Positions 52,109-60,950 of a stretch of 64,000 nt of DNA are shown here, one piece after another. The DNA comes from Denitrobaculum sp965225735. GTDB taxonomy: Bacteria; Pseudomonadota; Alphaproteobacteria; Kiloniellales; Kiloniellaceae. The notes below the pieces were generated by a model that worked only from the letters and a program-made list of their open reading frames with translations, did no database searches and was not told where the DNA came from. Position numbers and translations under genes: made by a program. The DNA is taken from positions 119,610-183,609 of the forward strand of contig CBDDBN010000017.1 of the NCBI GenBank assembly GCA_965225735.1, in the 5' to 3' direction. How positions within the stretch are numbered: the first letter of the stretch is position 1; the number at the start of each line of letters is the position of its first letter.

Positions 52109-52278
52109 ATCGGCCTCCCGAGGCTGGAGAAAAACCGGAATCGCTATGGCGTAACTGGGCGCGCCGCAGTTCGATCCCTCGAACCCGCTTAATCCTATCC
52201 ACCGATGGGGTCAATTCCAACTTTGCTGCAAGACAGCGAAGATCGGCCTTAATCGAGGAACCAGAGGTTTCTCAGGCT

Positions 52279-53007
52279 TCAGGCAGTGGTCGCGCGCCTG
52301 TGCTGCAGCCGCTTATAGATCGAGGCGCAGTAGAGCATCAGGAAGTAGACCATCATCAGTTCCCGGTGTTCCTGAAAGCCCAGATTGTAACCCTTGCCCT
52401 GAAGTAAATCCGCCTGCACGACGATCCGATCGATCACCCAGACGATCAGGAAAAGCAGAGCCGTGATCCGCACGACCGAGGTGGGCCAGAGCCAGTACCA
52501 GTCGCCAAGCACGTTCGTAATCTCGACCTTCCGAAGGTGGCTGTAGATTGGCCAGACAAGGCCGGAAAGAACGATACCGATGCCGATGATTGTTTTGGGT
52601 ATCCGGTCGACCGACAGATGGAGATTGTGGAAGTTGGTCTCGTTCTGACGATTGGCTTCGGCCAGCCAACCTGGTGTATCCCAGAGGAAGAGATGCTGAC
52701 CCCAACTGACTTCTTCGCCTGCGATGTACAGGAAACCAAGAGCGAAGAAGAGCATCAGCGGTCCCATCCAGGGACGCGGACAATGCCTGCGCTGCACGAA
52801 GACCGTCAATGCGATCACAATGCCGATTACGCTGAAAAGAACCGTGCCGTGCTCGATGAACCCGGCCTCGGTGATCATCCAGCGCCGGTAAAAGGAGAAC
52901 TCTGTCCCGATCGCCAAGGTCGCGAAAGGCACAAGCACCAGCAGAACCGGGATGACCAGGGAGTAAATGCGGCTCAGGTCTTGGGAGTCTTCGAAGGTTG
53001 AGGACAT
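52279..53007 (-). CDS. Integral membrane protein with GEEVSWGQ motif, function unknown
   Basis: The 242-residue protein has about six transmembrane helices. A conserved-looking loop FLYIAGEEVSWGQHLFLW is followed by NRQNETNFHNLHLS. That pair (GEE.SWGQ and N.Q.E.N.HN) recurs in hypothetical membrane proteins I recall from diverse bacteria, and the acidic/His residues could line an active site. No name or function is known to me. It appears monocistronic. Confidence 0.75.
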   Translation of the reverse strand: MSSTFEDSQDLSRIYSLVIPVLLVLVPFATLAIGTEFSFYRRWMITEAGFIEHGTVLFSVIGIVIALTVFVQRRHCPRPWMGPLMLFFALGFLYIAGEEVSWGQHLFLWDTPGWLAEANRQNETNFHNLHLSVDRIPKTIIGIGIVLSGLVWPIYSHLRKVEITNVLGDWYWLWPTSVVRITALLFLIVWVIDRIVVQADLLQGKGYNLGFQEHRELMMVYFLMLYCASIYKRLQHRRATTA

Positions 53008-53302
53008 GGCTTCGATGTTACAGCAACGTGAATTATTTGTAATGAGGGCTCTCCTCTACCTTTCCGCCAAGGCGAACGCAAGGGGACAAAATGGGGTGAA
53101 GCGCTGCCTCTAATTCTGATCGATTTCGTCTTCGTATCCTGGGCTGCTTGTTAACAGGCCGACCCGCCTTGAGCATGCTGCCATCCGCATTTTTCGATTT
53201 GATCGCAAGCATCGGAGTGAATCGCTTTATCCGTAGGTTCATTCTGTCTTCAAGACTTGAGGCGCAGCGGCGCCTTCTGCCAACAGAATGAGGATGCTTG
53301 AG

Positions 53303-54385
53303 ATGAATGTGATGACACCAGTTACCAGTCTTACCTTTGTCAACGATGAGGAACGCTGGCAGGCGGTTTTACGCCGGGACGAGGCAGCGGAAGGCCGTTT
53401 CTGGTTTTCTGTCGCGACAACCGGGGTTTATTGCCGGCCTTCCTGCGCAGCGCGGCAGCCGAGGCGGGAGAATGTCGCCTTTTACGAAGACAGGGAGGCC
53501 GCAGAAAGAGCCGGCTTTCGGCCTTGCAAACGCTGCCGGCCCGATTTGCCGCCCCGTGCAGAGCGGCACCGGGATCTGGTTGCCGCGGCTTGCCGTAGCC
53601 TGACAGACGCGGAAATCGCCCCCAGCCTGGCAGAACTGGCTGAGGAAGCCGGATTGAGCCCCCATCACTTTCATCGGATTTTCAAGGCTGCTGTCGGTGT
53701 GACGCCAAAACAATATGCAGCGGCTCACCGCGCCGGGCGGATGAAACAAGCACTTGAGTCTGGCGCCACCGTGACCGAGGCGATTTACGATGCTGGCTAC
53801 GGCGGCAACAGCCGTTTTTACGAACAAGCCGATTCTCGCCTCGGTATGACCGCGACAAGCTTCAAACAGGGAGGGAAGGGTGTGACCATCAGGTATGCGA
53901 CAGCGCAGAACTGGCTGGGGCCGGTTTTGGTCGCCGCAACGGAACGCGGAATCTGCGCGATCCTCTTCGGCGAAGACAAAAAGACACTGTTGGAGGACCT
54001 GCGCAAACGCTTCCCAACCGCCGATCTCCAGGCCGCCGAGCCTGAATCCGACTACCAAACCTGGATTGAGGAAACCTTGACCTTCATGAAGGCGCCGGAC
54101 GACCGCTTCGCGCTGCCGCTCGATCTCGCCGGCACGGCTTTTCAGGAGCAGGTCTGGCAGGCGCTGAGGGCGATTCCCGCCGGGGATACGGCGTCTTATG
54201 CCGATGTGGCACGCGCCATTGGAAAGCCAAAATCCGTACGCGCCGTCGCGCAGGCCTGTGGCGCCAACCCCGTTGCCATTGCCATTCCCTGCCACCGGGT
54301 GATCCGATCCGATGGTGGGCTCGGTGGTTATCACTGGGGCATAGAGCGCAAGAAACGGCTTCTCGCCCGGGAGCGTGCGGCGTGA
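53303..54385 (+). CDS. ada: Bifunctional Ada: DNA methylphosphotriester and O6-methylguanine repair/transcription factor
   Basis: The protein has all Ada parts in order. The N-terminal zinc-cysteine domain has VYCRPSC and FRPCKRCRPDL, which accepts methyl from phosphotriesters. An AraC-type helix-turn-helix follows (LAELAEEAGLSPHHFHRIFK). The C-terminal O6-methylguanine methyltransferase has the active site AIPCHRVIR and the GGYHWG end. Self-methylation turns it into an activator of alkylation-repair genes. ATG 53303 follows GAGG; ATG 53288 is an alternative. The stop overlaps the following oxygenase by 4 bp. A GGCGC hairpin lies just upstream (53260-53275). Confidence 0.96.
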   Translation: MNVMTPVTSLTFVNDEERWQAVLRRDEAAEGRFWFSVATTGVYCRPSCAARQPRRENVAFYEDREAAERAGFRPCKRCRPDLPPRAERHRDLVAAACRSLTDAEIAPSLAELAEEAGLSPHHFHRIFKAAVGVTPKQYAAAHRAGRMKQALESGATVTEAIYDAGYGGNSRFYEQADSRLGMTATSFKQGGKGVTIRYATAQNWLGPVLVAATERGICAILFGEDKKTLLEDLRKRFPTADLQAAEPESDYQTWIEETLTFMKAPDDRFALPLDLAGTAFQEQVWQALRAIPAGDTASYADVARAIGKPKSVRAVAQACGANPVAIAIPCHRVIRSDGGLGGYHWGIERKKRLLARERAA

Positions 54386-55134
54386 ACGCCGTCCCTCAAC
54401 AGCCGCGCGCGGTCAGTGAATACGAAAAGAAGATGAGCGTCCGTCTTGCGGGCCTCGATTGGCCGCAACTGCACCAGGATCTGGACTGCGGCGGCTATGC
54501 TTTGATGGGGAAGCTACTGACGGATGAGGAGTGCAGTGCCTTAATCCGACGTTACGATGAGGCGGCTTTGTACCGAAGCCGCGTTGTGATGAAGCGCCAC
54601 AACTTCGGTCTCGGCGAATACAAATACTTCGGCTATCCGCTGCCCGACCTGGTCGCCGACTTGAGGTCAGCCGCCTATCCCCATCTGGCGCCACTCGCCA
54701 ATGAGTGGGCCGAACGACTGCAGCTGGAGCAGCGCTTCCCGAGAGATCTGCCGGACTTCTTGTCGCTTTGTCATGCGCAGGATCAAACCCGGCCGACGCC
54801 GCTGATCCTGCGCTATGGCGAAGGCGACTATAACTGCCTGCACCAGGATCTTTACGGCACGCTCAGCTTCCCGCTCCAGTTAGCCGTTCTACTCAGCGAA
54901 CCGGGGGAGGACTTCGAGGGCGGCGAGTTTGTGTTGACCGAACAACGGCCGCGTATGCAATCGCGGGCGGAGGTCGTGCCCCTGCGCCGCGGCGAGGCGG
55001 TTGTCTTTTCGGTCAATGAACGGCCTCATCGGGGCGCACGCGGGTTCTATCGGGTGAAGATGCGCCATGGGGTCAGCAGGATCCGCGCCGGGATGCGGCA
55101 TACCCTCGGCGTAATCTTCCATGACGCTGCCTAA
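54382..55134 (+). CDS. 2OG-Fe(II) oxygenase coupled to ada
   Basis: The 250-residue protein begins with GTG inside the ada stop (GTGA). It shows the double-stranded beta-helix iron ligands HQD in NCLHQDLYG and a distal His near RPHRGARGFYRVKMRHGV, with RHTLGVIFHDA at the end carrying the likely 2OG-binding Arg. Sequence is not close to E. coli AlkB, but the coupling to ada suggests oxidative removal of alkyl damage or a related repair role. I recall such Ada-oxygenase pairs in other alphaproteobacteria. Substrate is unknown. Confidence 0.85.
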   Translation: MNAVPQQPRAVSEYEKKMSVRLAGLDWPQLHQDLDCGGYALMGKLLTDEECSALIRRYDEAALYRSRVVMKRHNFGLGEYKYFGYPLPDLVADLRSAAYPHLAPLANEWAERLQLEQRFPRDLPDFLSLCHAQDQTRPTPLILRYGEGDYNCLHQDLYGTLSFPLQLAVLLSEPGEDFEGGEFVLTEQRPRMQSRAEVVPLRRGEAVVFSVNERPHRGARGFYRVKMRHGVSRIRAGMRHTLGVIFHDAA

Positions 55135-55144
55135 GGATGCTGTG

Positions 55145-55429
55145 ATGCCGTTTACCTTCCGTCTCCTAAGATCGCTGCTCGTTGCGTCTGTGAGCATCTC
55201 TGTCTCTGGCGTGTCAATCGCGCCGCTGCTGGCAGAGGAGACCGTGGTTCGGGAAAACGCGCCGCGGGAATTGCGTCAGGCGACGCGCACCGGGAAAGAG
55301 AGGCTGGCCGGAAAGGCCAGCGACGAACAGCGCGTCAACGATTGCAAAGTGCCGGAAAATCTGCGCGGTTCAAGCCAGCGTCCGGCAAATTGCGCCGCGC
55401 CTAAGGCACCGCTGCGACCGTCTGAATGA
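55145..55429 (+). CDS. Small secreted protein of unknown function
   Basis: A 94-residue protein with a signal peptide (MPFTFRLLRSLLVASVSISV...LLA) and a charged mature part containing two cysteines (NDCKVPEN and PANCAAP), a likely disulfide. ATG 55145 follows AAGGA at 8 bp. It lies 10 bp after the oxygenase stop, so it may be in the ada operon. Its 3' end overlaps the convergent membrane-protein gene by 29 bp. No family recognised. Confidence 0.6.
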   Translation: MPFTFRLLRSLLVASVSISVSGVSIAPLLAEETVVRENAPRELRQATRTGKERLAGKASDEQRVNDCKVPENLRGSSQRPANCAAPKAPLRPSE

Positions 55430-56351
55430 TATTGCCAAGGGAGCCGGTGATCAGCGGCGCCAGCAGTGTGAAGACCGCGCCGATATGGCTGCGCATATTG
55501 CCGAACAGAGCCGTGTCGCTGAGCCATTCGGGCTGAGGGGCGCCGGGTTGGCGTTCCTGTAGGACTTTCGCGTAGCTTCTGCTGAGATTACGCAAGCGAA
55601 AGAGATGGGGGGCGTAGGTGGCCAGCAGGGTAAGCGTAAAGATTGCGCCCCAGAAGATCGTCACTTCATCGGCGTAATTGCTGATCAGTTTTGCCCCGTC
55701 ACCGTCATACAAACGAGCCGGCAGGTGGAAGGATACGGCGGCGGCGATCACAGTCGAAACCAGGACGACGCTGAGGGATTGAAAGCCGCGTTTCAGAATC
55801 GCGATTTTCGCCTTGAGCTCTTCGCCAGTCAGTTTGCCGGCATCCTTGTCGAACTCGGTAAAAAGGCTTTCTGCGCCAGTCGCTGCGAAAGCGACGGCGA
55901 CAATGCCGAACAGCGTCGGCAGCAGCACATGGAGGCTAAAGCCCGCCAAAATGAGATCGGCTTGTGGCGTGCCGACATAAAGCTCTCGGATGTTCAGGTA
56001 TGTGAGCTTGTAGGCCGCGAGATTCGGGTCGTTTGTCAGCACCATAAAGAGACAGACGACAAAGGCGTAGGACAGCGCCAACAGAATGAGGTTGCGCCGG
56101 ACCGACGCCTCACAGCTCCAGAGATGATAGAGATTGAAGGCGATGACGGTGATGCAAACCAGGATGTGGACGCTGGCCGCCGTCGCATAACCGATGAAGC
56201 CGCCGTGATAACCGGCCGGCTTCATCTGTGACGTCCACCAGGCTTCGGACATTGTGGACCGCAATTCCGTGTCCGGCACAAAGAACTGCAGGGCCGCGAT
56301 CGCGATAAGCAACGGCACAATGGTGACGAAGACACGCCATGGAAATGTCAT
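55401..56351 (-). CDS. Membrane protein, function unknown (about five TM segments)
   Basis: Taking ATG 56351 gives 316 residues with hydrophobic segments near residues 5-25, 50-75, 85-105, 130-155, 205-230 and 240-265. The middle has a charged helix (ESLFTEFDKDAGKLTGEELKAKIAIL). I recognise no family. The frame is open to 56723, but the extra 124 residues have low-complexity Arg/His composition and no homology pattern, so the shorter start is preferred. Confidence 0.65.
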   Translation of the reverse strand: MTFPWRVFVTIVPLLIAIAALQFFVPDTELRSTMSEAWWTSQMKPAGYHGGFIGYATAASVHILVCITVIAFNLYHLWSCEASVRRNLILLALSYAFVVCLFMVLTNDPNLAAYKLTYLNIRELYVGTPQADLILAGFSLHVLLPTLFGIVAVAFAATGAESLFTEFDKDAGKLTGEELKAKIAILKRGFQSLSVVLVSTVIAAAVSFHLPARLYDGDGAKLISNYADEVTIFWGAIFTLTLLATYAPHLFRLRNLSRSYAKVLQERQPGAPQPEWLSDTALFGNMRSHIGAVFTLLAPLITGSLGNIIQTVAAVP

Positions 56352-56452
56352 TTGGAGCCCCCCGGCTTCCGCTCGCTCAGGACAATTTCGCACGACATGG
56401 CGATTCGCGCCAATCCTGGCGGCTCGCCGTTTCGTTGCGTGCGGCTTCAGCC

Positions 56453-57358
56453 TTAAAGTTCGTTTAGCCGGCTCGCCAGATCGAGCGTTTTGGCGGCTGC
56501 CATCATGGCGTTGGCCAGCGGCGAGGGCGGGTCGCGGTCCGACGCCACCAGACCGACCGAGTGAGACATCGCCGGCCCGACAATCGGAATGGCCTGCAGT
56601 GAGTCGCCGAGACCGACCATGGCGCCATAGGTCTGCGGCAAGACGCAGGACCAATGGCCGAAACGAACATGGGAGTAGAGACCCGTGATTGAGTTGGCTT
56701 CGACCTGGGGCGTGACCGTGCAACCTGCCTGCCGGAAGGCTTCGTCGACGATGCGTCGGTTCTGCATATCCGGCGTCAAAAGACAGAGAGGCGTTTCAGA
56801 TACTTCTTGCCAAGAGACCGTTTCGCGACCCGAGAAAGGGCCCCGCGCTGAGGTCACCAGGACATAGTGCTCTGAATAGAGTGGCAGGGTCCGCACGTGG
56901 CTGAGAGGCTCATTGTCCACGTAGGTCATCCCAATTTCGAGCTCGAAGTTGTGCAGTTGACGCTCGATCTGCGCTGAACTGCGCGCCAGTACCGTGATGC
57001 GGACACCGGGATGCGTTTCACAGAAAGGCGCCGTGAGAAGAGAAACCGCTGGGAGGGCCGAGGGAATTACACCCATCGTCAGGCGGCCGGACAGCCCGTC
57101 CTTCAACTCGCTCAGTTCCTGCTCGAGCGATTCACAGTCTGCCAGAATGCGTTTGGCCCAATCGAGGACGCGCACGCCCTCCGGCGTCAGGCCTATGTAG
57201 CGCTTGTCCCGCTCGACGATTGGGACGCCGAGCTCCTCTTCCAACTGCCGGATGCGCGACGACAAAGTCGGTTGGGAGATATTGCAGCGCGCGGCGGCTC
57301 GAGCAAAATGTTGTTCTTGAGAAAGCGCCACGAGGAACTGAAGTTGCCTGATGTTCAC
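56453..57358 (-). CDS. LysR-family regulator resembling FdsR (formate dehydrogenase operon type)
   Basis: The 301-residue protein opens with MNIRQLQFLVALSQEQHFAR and NISQPTLSSRIRQLEEELG. It continues with segments (GVIPSALPAVSLLTAPF, LEIGMTYVDNEPLSHV, TPLCLLTPDMQNRRIVDEAF, HVRFGHWSCVLP) that match what I recall of the LysR protein encoded beside fds operons. No target gene is divergent here. It is therefore a candidate regulator of the formate dehydrogenase genes 20 kb away. The regulator class is certain, the fds link is inference. Confidence 0.85.
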   Translation of the reverse strand: MNIRQLQFLVALSQEQHFARAAARCNISQPTLSSRIRQLEEELGVPIVERDKRYIGLTPEGVRVLDWAKRILADCESLEQELSELKDGLSGRLTMGVIPSALPAVSLLTAPFCETHPGVRITVLARSSAQIERQLHNFELEIGMTYVDNEPLSHVRTLPLYSEHYVLVTSARGPFSGRETVSWQEVSETPLCLLTPDMQNRRIVDEAFRQAGCTVTPQVEANSITGLYSHVRFGHWSCVLPQTYGAMVGLGDSLQAIPIVGPAMSHSVGLVASDRDPPSPLANAMMAAAKTLDLASRLNEL

Positions 57359-57472
57359 GGCTGCAATACCTAACCTTTACTTAGAAGCCCGGCCGGTTCC
57401 GCGCGGCCTTCTTCTCTCGGGAGTACTTATAAAGAGCTTTGCAGCCGGGTGGAGAGTCATTTTGACCATAGG

Positions 57473-57652
57473 TCAGGATTTTTGCTGATCGCAGAGTGTC
57501 AGATCGATTTTCTCCACGTTTATCAGAACCTTGCCAGCGTTCTCGAAGTTAACGGTTACGCGCGATCCGATCGCAGATTGCACCTGCCCAAGCCCCCAGT
57601 CAGGCTGTCCTGGGTGCAGGACGAAGACTCCGGGTACGAGATCGTATCGCAT
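57473..57652 (-). CDS. Small DUF3553 protein
   Basis: A 59-residue protein, RYDLVPGVFVLHPGQPDWG then GQVQSAIGSRVTVNFENAGK, which is the DUF3553 pattern. This beta-rich domain also occurs at the C-terminus of UvrD-like helicases in alphaproteobacteria. ATG 57652 follows GGAAGG closely; the frame upstream from 57784 is not part of the domain. Function is unknown. Confidence 0.82.
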   Translation of the reverse strand: MRYDLVPGVFVLHPGQPDWGLGQVQSAIGSRVTVNFENAGKVLINVEKIDLTLCDQQKS

Positions 57653-57927
57653 CGACCTTCCAAGCCATAAAAAACCAAGGGTTTCCAATCTGGAACTTAG
57701 TGTATAAGGAGCGGGGAAGGGGGGAAAGCCTGGAGCGCGAATCGCCCCTGTCAATGAGCTGTTGGATGAGCTGTGCCTGACCAAGGGAGCTCATTTCACA
57801 CGAGGCGCGGCTTTGGGGTGTTGCCACGGCGGTCTGCTGGAGCCGTCGCGGCGGCAGTGAGTATAGATGAGGATGTCGAGGTGCCGTCGGCGTTGGTCAA
57901 AGTAGAATTGAGAGTGGAAGCGTTCAA

Positions 57928-58563
57928 ATGACGTCGCATATCGATTTCCGGGTAGTCGAGCTTCTTTCCTCCCGGCTCTGTCATGATCTCGTCGGTCCCA
58001 TTGGGGCCGTCGGCAATGGGCTGGAACTCCTGGAGGACGATAGCTTTGATATGGCGGAAGACGCCATGAAGCTCGCCAATGCCAGCGCTCAGCAAGCGGC
58101 CAACGCCTTGCAGTTTTACCGCCTCGCCTATGGCGTTGCCGGCAGCCGGATCGGATCTGACTTCGGGACCTTGCGCGGACTTGCGGCGGGTTTCGTTACC
58201 CATTCCAAGGCCGAACTGGATTGGCCGGATAGCCCGGCGCCTGAAGAAGGGCCTGAGGATCTGGGAAAGCTCATCCTCAATATGATCGCACTGGCGGCCG
58301 AGGCCTTGCCGCGCGGCGGGCATCTGACCGTCGATGTGATCGCCCGGCCCGACGGCGTAACACTCTCCGTCCTCGCGGCCGGCGAGAACGCTGGTCTGCG
58401 TCCGGAAGCAGAGATCGCCCTCAATCCGGATGTGGCCATCGAAGATCTCACGGCGCGCAATGTGCAGGGTTATTTCACCCGCTTTTTGTCGCGGCGTATG
58501 GGCAGCGACCTCTCAGTGGAAGCTTCGGTACCAGGGCGTGTCCGCTTTTTGGTGGAATTCTAG
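57928..58563 (+). CDS. chpT: Histidine phosphotransferase ChpT
   Basis: The 211-residue protein has the pseudo-histidine-kinase fold of ChpT. The phosphorylatable His lies in LLSSRLCHDLVGPIGAVGNGLELL, and a degenerate ATPase-like domain occupies the C-terminal half. ChpT relays phosphate from CckA to CtrA and CpdR, controlling the cell cycle or motility in alphaproteobacteria. A GGAAG site precedes ATG 57928. Length is close to Caulobacter ChpT (~225-250). Confidence 0.88.
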   Translation: MTSHIDFRVVELLSSRLCHDLVGPIGAVGNGLELLEDDSFDMAEDAMKLANASAQQAANALQFYRLAYGVAGSRIGSDFGTLRGLAAGFVTHSKAELDWPDSPAPEEGPEDLGKLILNMIALAAEALPRGGHLTVDVIARPDGVTLSVLAAGENAGLRPEAEIALNPDVAIEDLTARNVQGYFTRFLSRRMGSDLSVEASVPGRVRFLVEF

Positions 58564-58842
58564 CTCTCTCCTGACCGATTGCCGGCATAGTCACGCGCGT
58601 CGGTCCAAAATTTCTGTTTGCCCCTAAATTTGCAGCGCCTGTGCGCTTTTGTCCGTGCAAGCTGGTCAAATGCGCTTGCGAAAGCCTCTCAATTGCAGCA
58701 TAGTCGCGATTGAAAGTGATTTGCATTAACGTTTTTAGCGGCGGCAATCCAGGTAGGAAGGGGTTTCGACCTGCCGCCGCGAAGCAAACTGAGGGCGGCA
58801 AATCACCTTGCAGGTTCAGATCGACACACAGGAGACCGTGTA

Positions 58843-59871
58843 ATGAAAAGGATTTTCCGCAGCCTGGGCGCCGGCGCGGCCGGTTTGGCCCTAGCGGTAA
58901 CCGCGACTGCGGCGGGCGCAGCAGAGCTCAATCTCTATTCCTCGCGCCACTATTCCACCGACGAAGCGCTCTACGAGAACTTCACCAAGGCGACCGGCAT
59001 CAAGATCAATCGTATCGAAGGTAAGGGCGATGCCCTGATCGAACGGATCAAGAGCGAAGGCGCGAACAGCCCGGCAGACGTTTTCTTGACGGTCGACGCG
59101 ACCCGCCTGTGGCGCGCCGATGAGGCCGGCCTCTTCCAGCCGACGTCTTCCGCGGAGCTGGAAAAGCGGGTGCCCGAGAACCTGCGGCACCCGGACGGAC
59201 ACTGGTTCGGTTTCTCCACCCGCGCGCGGCTGATCTACTACGATAAAGCCAAGATCAACGCCGGTGATATCACATCCTATGAAGATCTCGCCGATCCGAA
59301 GTTCAAGGGCAAGGTCTGCATCCGCAAGAGCTCGAACGTCTACAACCTCTCGCTTCTGAGTTCGATCATCGCGGCCCACGGCGAAGCCGAAGCCGAGAAG
59401 TGGGCAAAGGGCGTCGTCGCGAACTTTGCGCGCGAGCCTGTCAAAGGCGATACCAATCAGCTTCGCGGTATCGGGTCCGGCGAGTGCGAAATCGCAGTCG
59501 CGAACTCTTACTACTTCGTGCGTCTGCTGACCAAGCCGAAGGACAAGGACAAAGGTCTTGCCGATAAGATCGGCTGGGTTTTCCCGAACCAGGGTGATCG
59601 CGGCACGCACGTCAATGTTTCTGGCGGCGGCGTTCTCAAGAACGCTCCCAACAAGGAAGCTGCCGTGAAGTTCCTGGAGTATCTGGCGAGTGACGAAGCT
59701 CAGAAGTACTTCTCGGACGGTAACAACGAGTATCCGGTGGTTGCGGGCGTCGCTCCGGCCTCTGCTGTCGTTGGTCTCGGCGAATTCAAAGCCGATCTGG
59801 TCGATGTGGCGGTCTTCGGCGGCAATCAGCCGATGGCTCAGAAGATTTTCGATCGCGCTGGCTGGAAGTAA
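58843..59871 (+). CDS. Iron(III) ABC transporter periplasmic binding protein (FbpA/FutA-like)
   Basis: A 342-residue protein with signal peptide (KRIFRSLGAGAAGLALAVTA...AGA) and the FbpA/FutA pattern: LNLYSSRHYSTDEALY, DVFLTVDATRLWRADEAGLF and the tandem tyrosine iron ligands in ANSYYFVRLL, then NNEYPVVAGV. It delivers ferric iron to an inner-membrane permease. No permease or ATPase follows; a strong terminator closes it as a single gene. The upstream 279 bp contain an AT-rich TGATTTGCATTAACG stretch that may bind an iron regulator, unverified. Confidence 0.9.
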   Translation: MKRIFRSLGAGAAGLALAVTATAAGAAELNLYSSRHYSTDEALYENFTKATGIKINRIEGKGDALIERIKSEGANSPADVFLTVDATRLWRADEAGLFQPTSSAELEKRVPENLRHPDGHWFGFSTRARLIYYDKAKINAGDITSYEDLADPKFKGKVCIRKSSNVYNLSLLSSIIAAHGEAEAEKWAKGVVANFAREPVKGDTNQLRGIGSGECEIAVANSYYFVRLLTKPKDKDKGLADKIGWVFPNQGDRGTHVNVSGGGVLKNAPNKEAAVKFLEYLASDEAQKYFSDGNNEYPVVAGVAPASAVVGLGEFKADLVDVAVFGGNQPMAQKIFDRAGWK

Positions 59872-59903
59872 CCGCTGGTTCGAGAGAATTTAAGCTTCTT
59901 AGG

Positions 59904-59930
59904 AAAGCCCCGTCCTTGTGGCGGGGCTTT
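59904..59930 (+). terminator. Rho-independent terminator after the iron-binding protein gene
   Basis: AAAGCCCCG pairs with CGGGGCTTT around a 9-base loop, followed by a T-rich tract (TTCGTTTTTT). Confidence 0.88.
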
Positions 59931-60064
59931 TCGTTTTTTGCGGGCATAAACCTAGCGCCGTGTTGAAACAAAAGCGTGACGTCAGCGCGCGGAGCCAGCC
60001 CTAAACCGACCCTGACCATCTTCAATTGAATGTGCATTGGTTCGTTTTACGCCGAAATGTCCAT

Positions 60065-60076
60065 ATGAACGTTCAT
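60065..60076. promoter_or_regulatory. Palindrome ATGAAC-GTTCAT upstream of the DeoR gene
   Basis: A perfect 12-bp palindrome with the AACG/CGTT core typical of DeoR/GlpR half sites, 64 bp before the regulator's ATG. Confidence 0.5.
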
Positions 60077-60140
60077 TTGAAATAAATCTGTCATCCAACT
60101 ATTGTCGTTTTGAAGCATTGCATCGGTACGCTTCGCCATC

Positions 60141-60950
60141 ATGAGCGAAGGGTTGACAGTGTACGCGATAGACGACGCCATTTCGGACCGCCAGGCGCTG
60201 ATTGCCGAGCGCGTGCGTCAGCGTGGCTTTCAGACGGTCGCTGAACTCGCGGCGCATTTCGACGTGACCGGACAGACGATCCGACGCGATATCAATGAAC
60301 TCAATGACCGCGGAATTTTGAAACGCCGCCACGGCGGTGTGGAACTGCCGATCCCCAGTTCGAATCTGAGCTTCACGGACCGGCAGATCCTGAATCTATC
60401 GGCCAAGGAGCAGATCGCCCGCGCGGCCGTGCGCTACATTCCGAATGGCGCAAGCCTCGCTGTCAGCATCGGCACCACCCCCGAGATCGTCGTCCGACAT
60501 CTGTCCCAACATCGTGACATGAGGGTCTTTACGAACAACGTTATGGCGGCACTCAGCGCCTGTACGCTCCCGACAGCAGAGGTGCACATTCCCGGCGGCA
60601 TGATCCGGCCGGGTGCGCGCGACCTGGTCGGACCGGCGGTCGAAGCCTTCTTCGCGCAGTACAAGGTCGACATCGGAATCTATGGCGTTGGCGGCGTGGA
60701 TGCCGATGGCGGTTTGCTCGATTTTCACGAGGACGAAGTGCGGGTACGCGAAGCGATCCGGCTCAACTGCCGGAAAACCTATTTGTTGCTCGATGCCAGC
60801 AAATTCGGCCGCGCGGCGCATGTACGCGGCGGACATATTGTCGAGGCGGATGTGGTCTTCTCCGATCACCTGCCGCCAGCATCCGTGTCGGATGCATTGT
60901 TGGCCGCGGGCCGTGAGTTTGTTCTTTGCGGTCGAGAGGTTGCGGCATGA
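60141..60950 (+). CDS. DeoR/GlpR-family transcriptional regulator
   Basis: The N-terminal DeoR helix-turn-helix is VAELAAHFDVTGQTIRRDINEL followed by KRRHGGVELP, and the C-terminal part is the DeoRC sugar-phosphate sensor (GTTPEIVVRHL, FTNNVMAALSA, GVGGVDADGGLLDFHEDEVRVREA, DASKFGR). It is most like GlpR-type repressors that sense glycerol-3-phosphate. It leads the transport operon and overlaps the ATPase gene in ATGA. Start is ATG 60141; GTG 60159 has a better ribosome site (AGGG). Confidence 0.92.
   Translation: MSEGLTVYAIDDAISDRQALIAERVRQRGFQTVAELAAHFDVTGQTIRRDINELNDRGILKRRHGGVELPIPSSNLSFTDRQILNLSAKEQIARAAVRYIPNGASLAVSIGTTPEIVVRHLSQHRDMRVFTNNVMAALSACTLPTAEVHIPGGMIRPGARDLVGPAVEAFFAQYKVDIGIYGVGGVDADGGLLDFHEDEVRVREAIRLNCRKTYLLLDASKFGRAAHVRGGHIVEADVVFSDHLPPASVSDALLAAGREFVLCGREVAA

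Noticed and set aside
55401..56723. Longer 440-residue version of the membrane protein
   Set aside because: The extra 124 N-terminal residues are low-complexity and non-hydrophobic; the ATG at 56351 starts directly before the first membrane segment.
57796..58323. Minus-strand ORF of 175 codons opposite chpT
   Set aside because: The plus-strand frame has the ChpT histidine motif and a ribosome site; the minus frame has no pattern.
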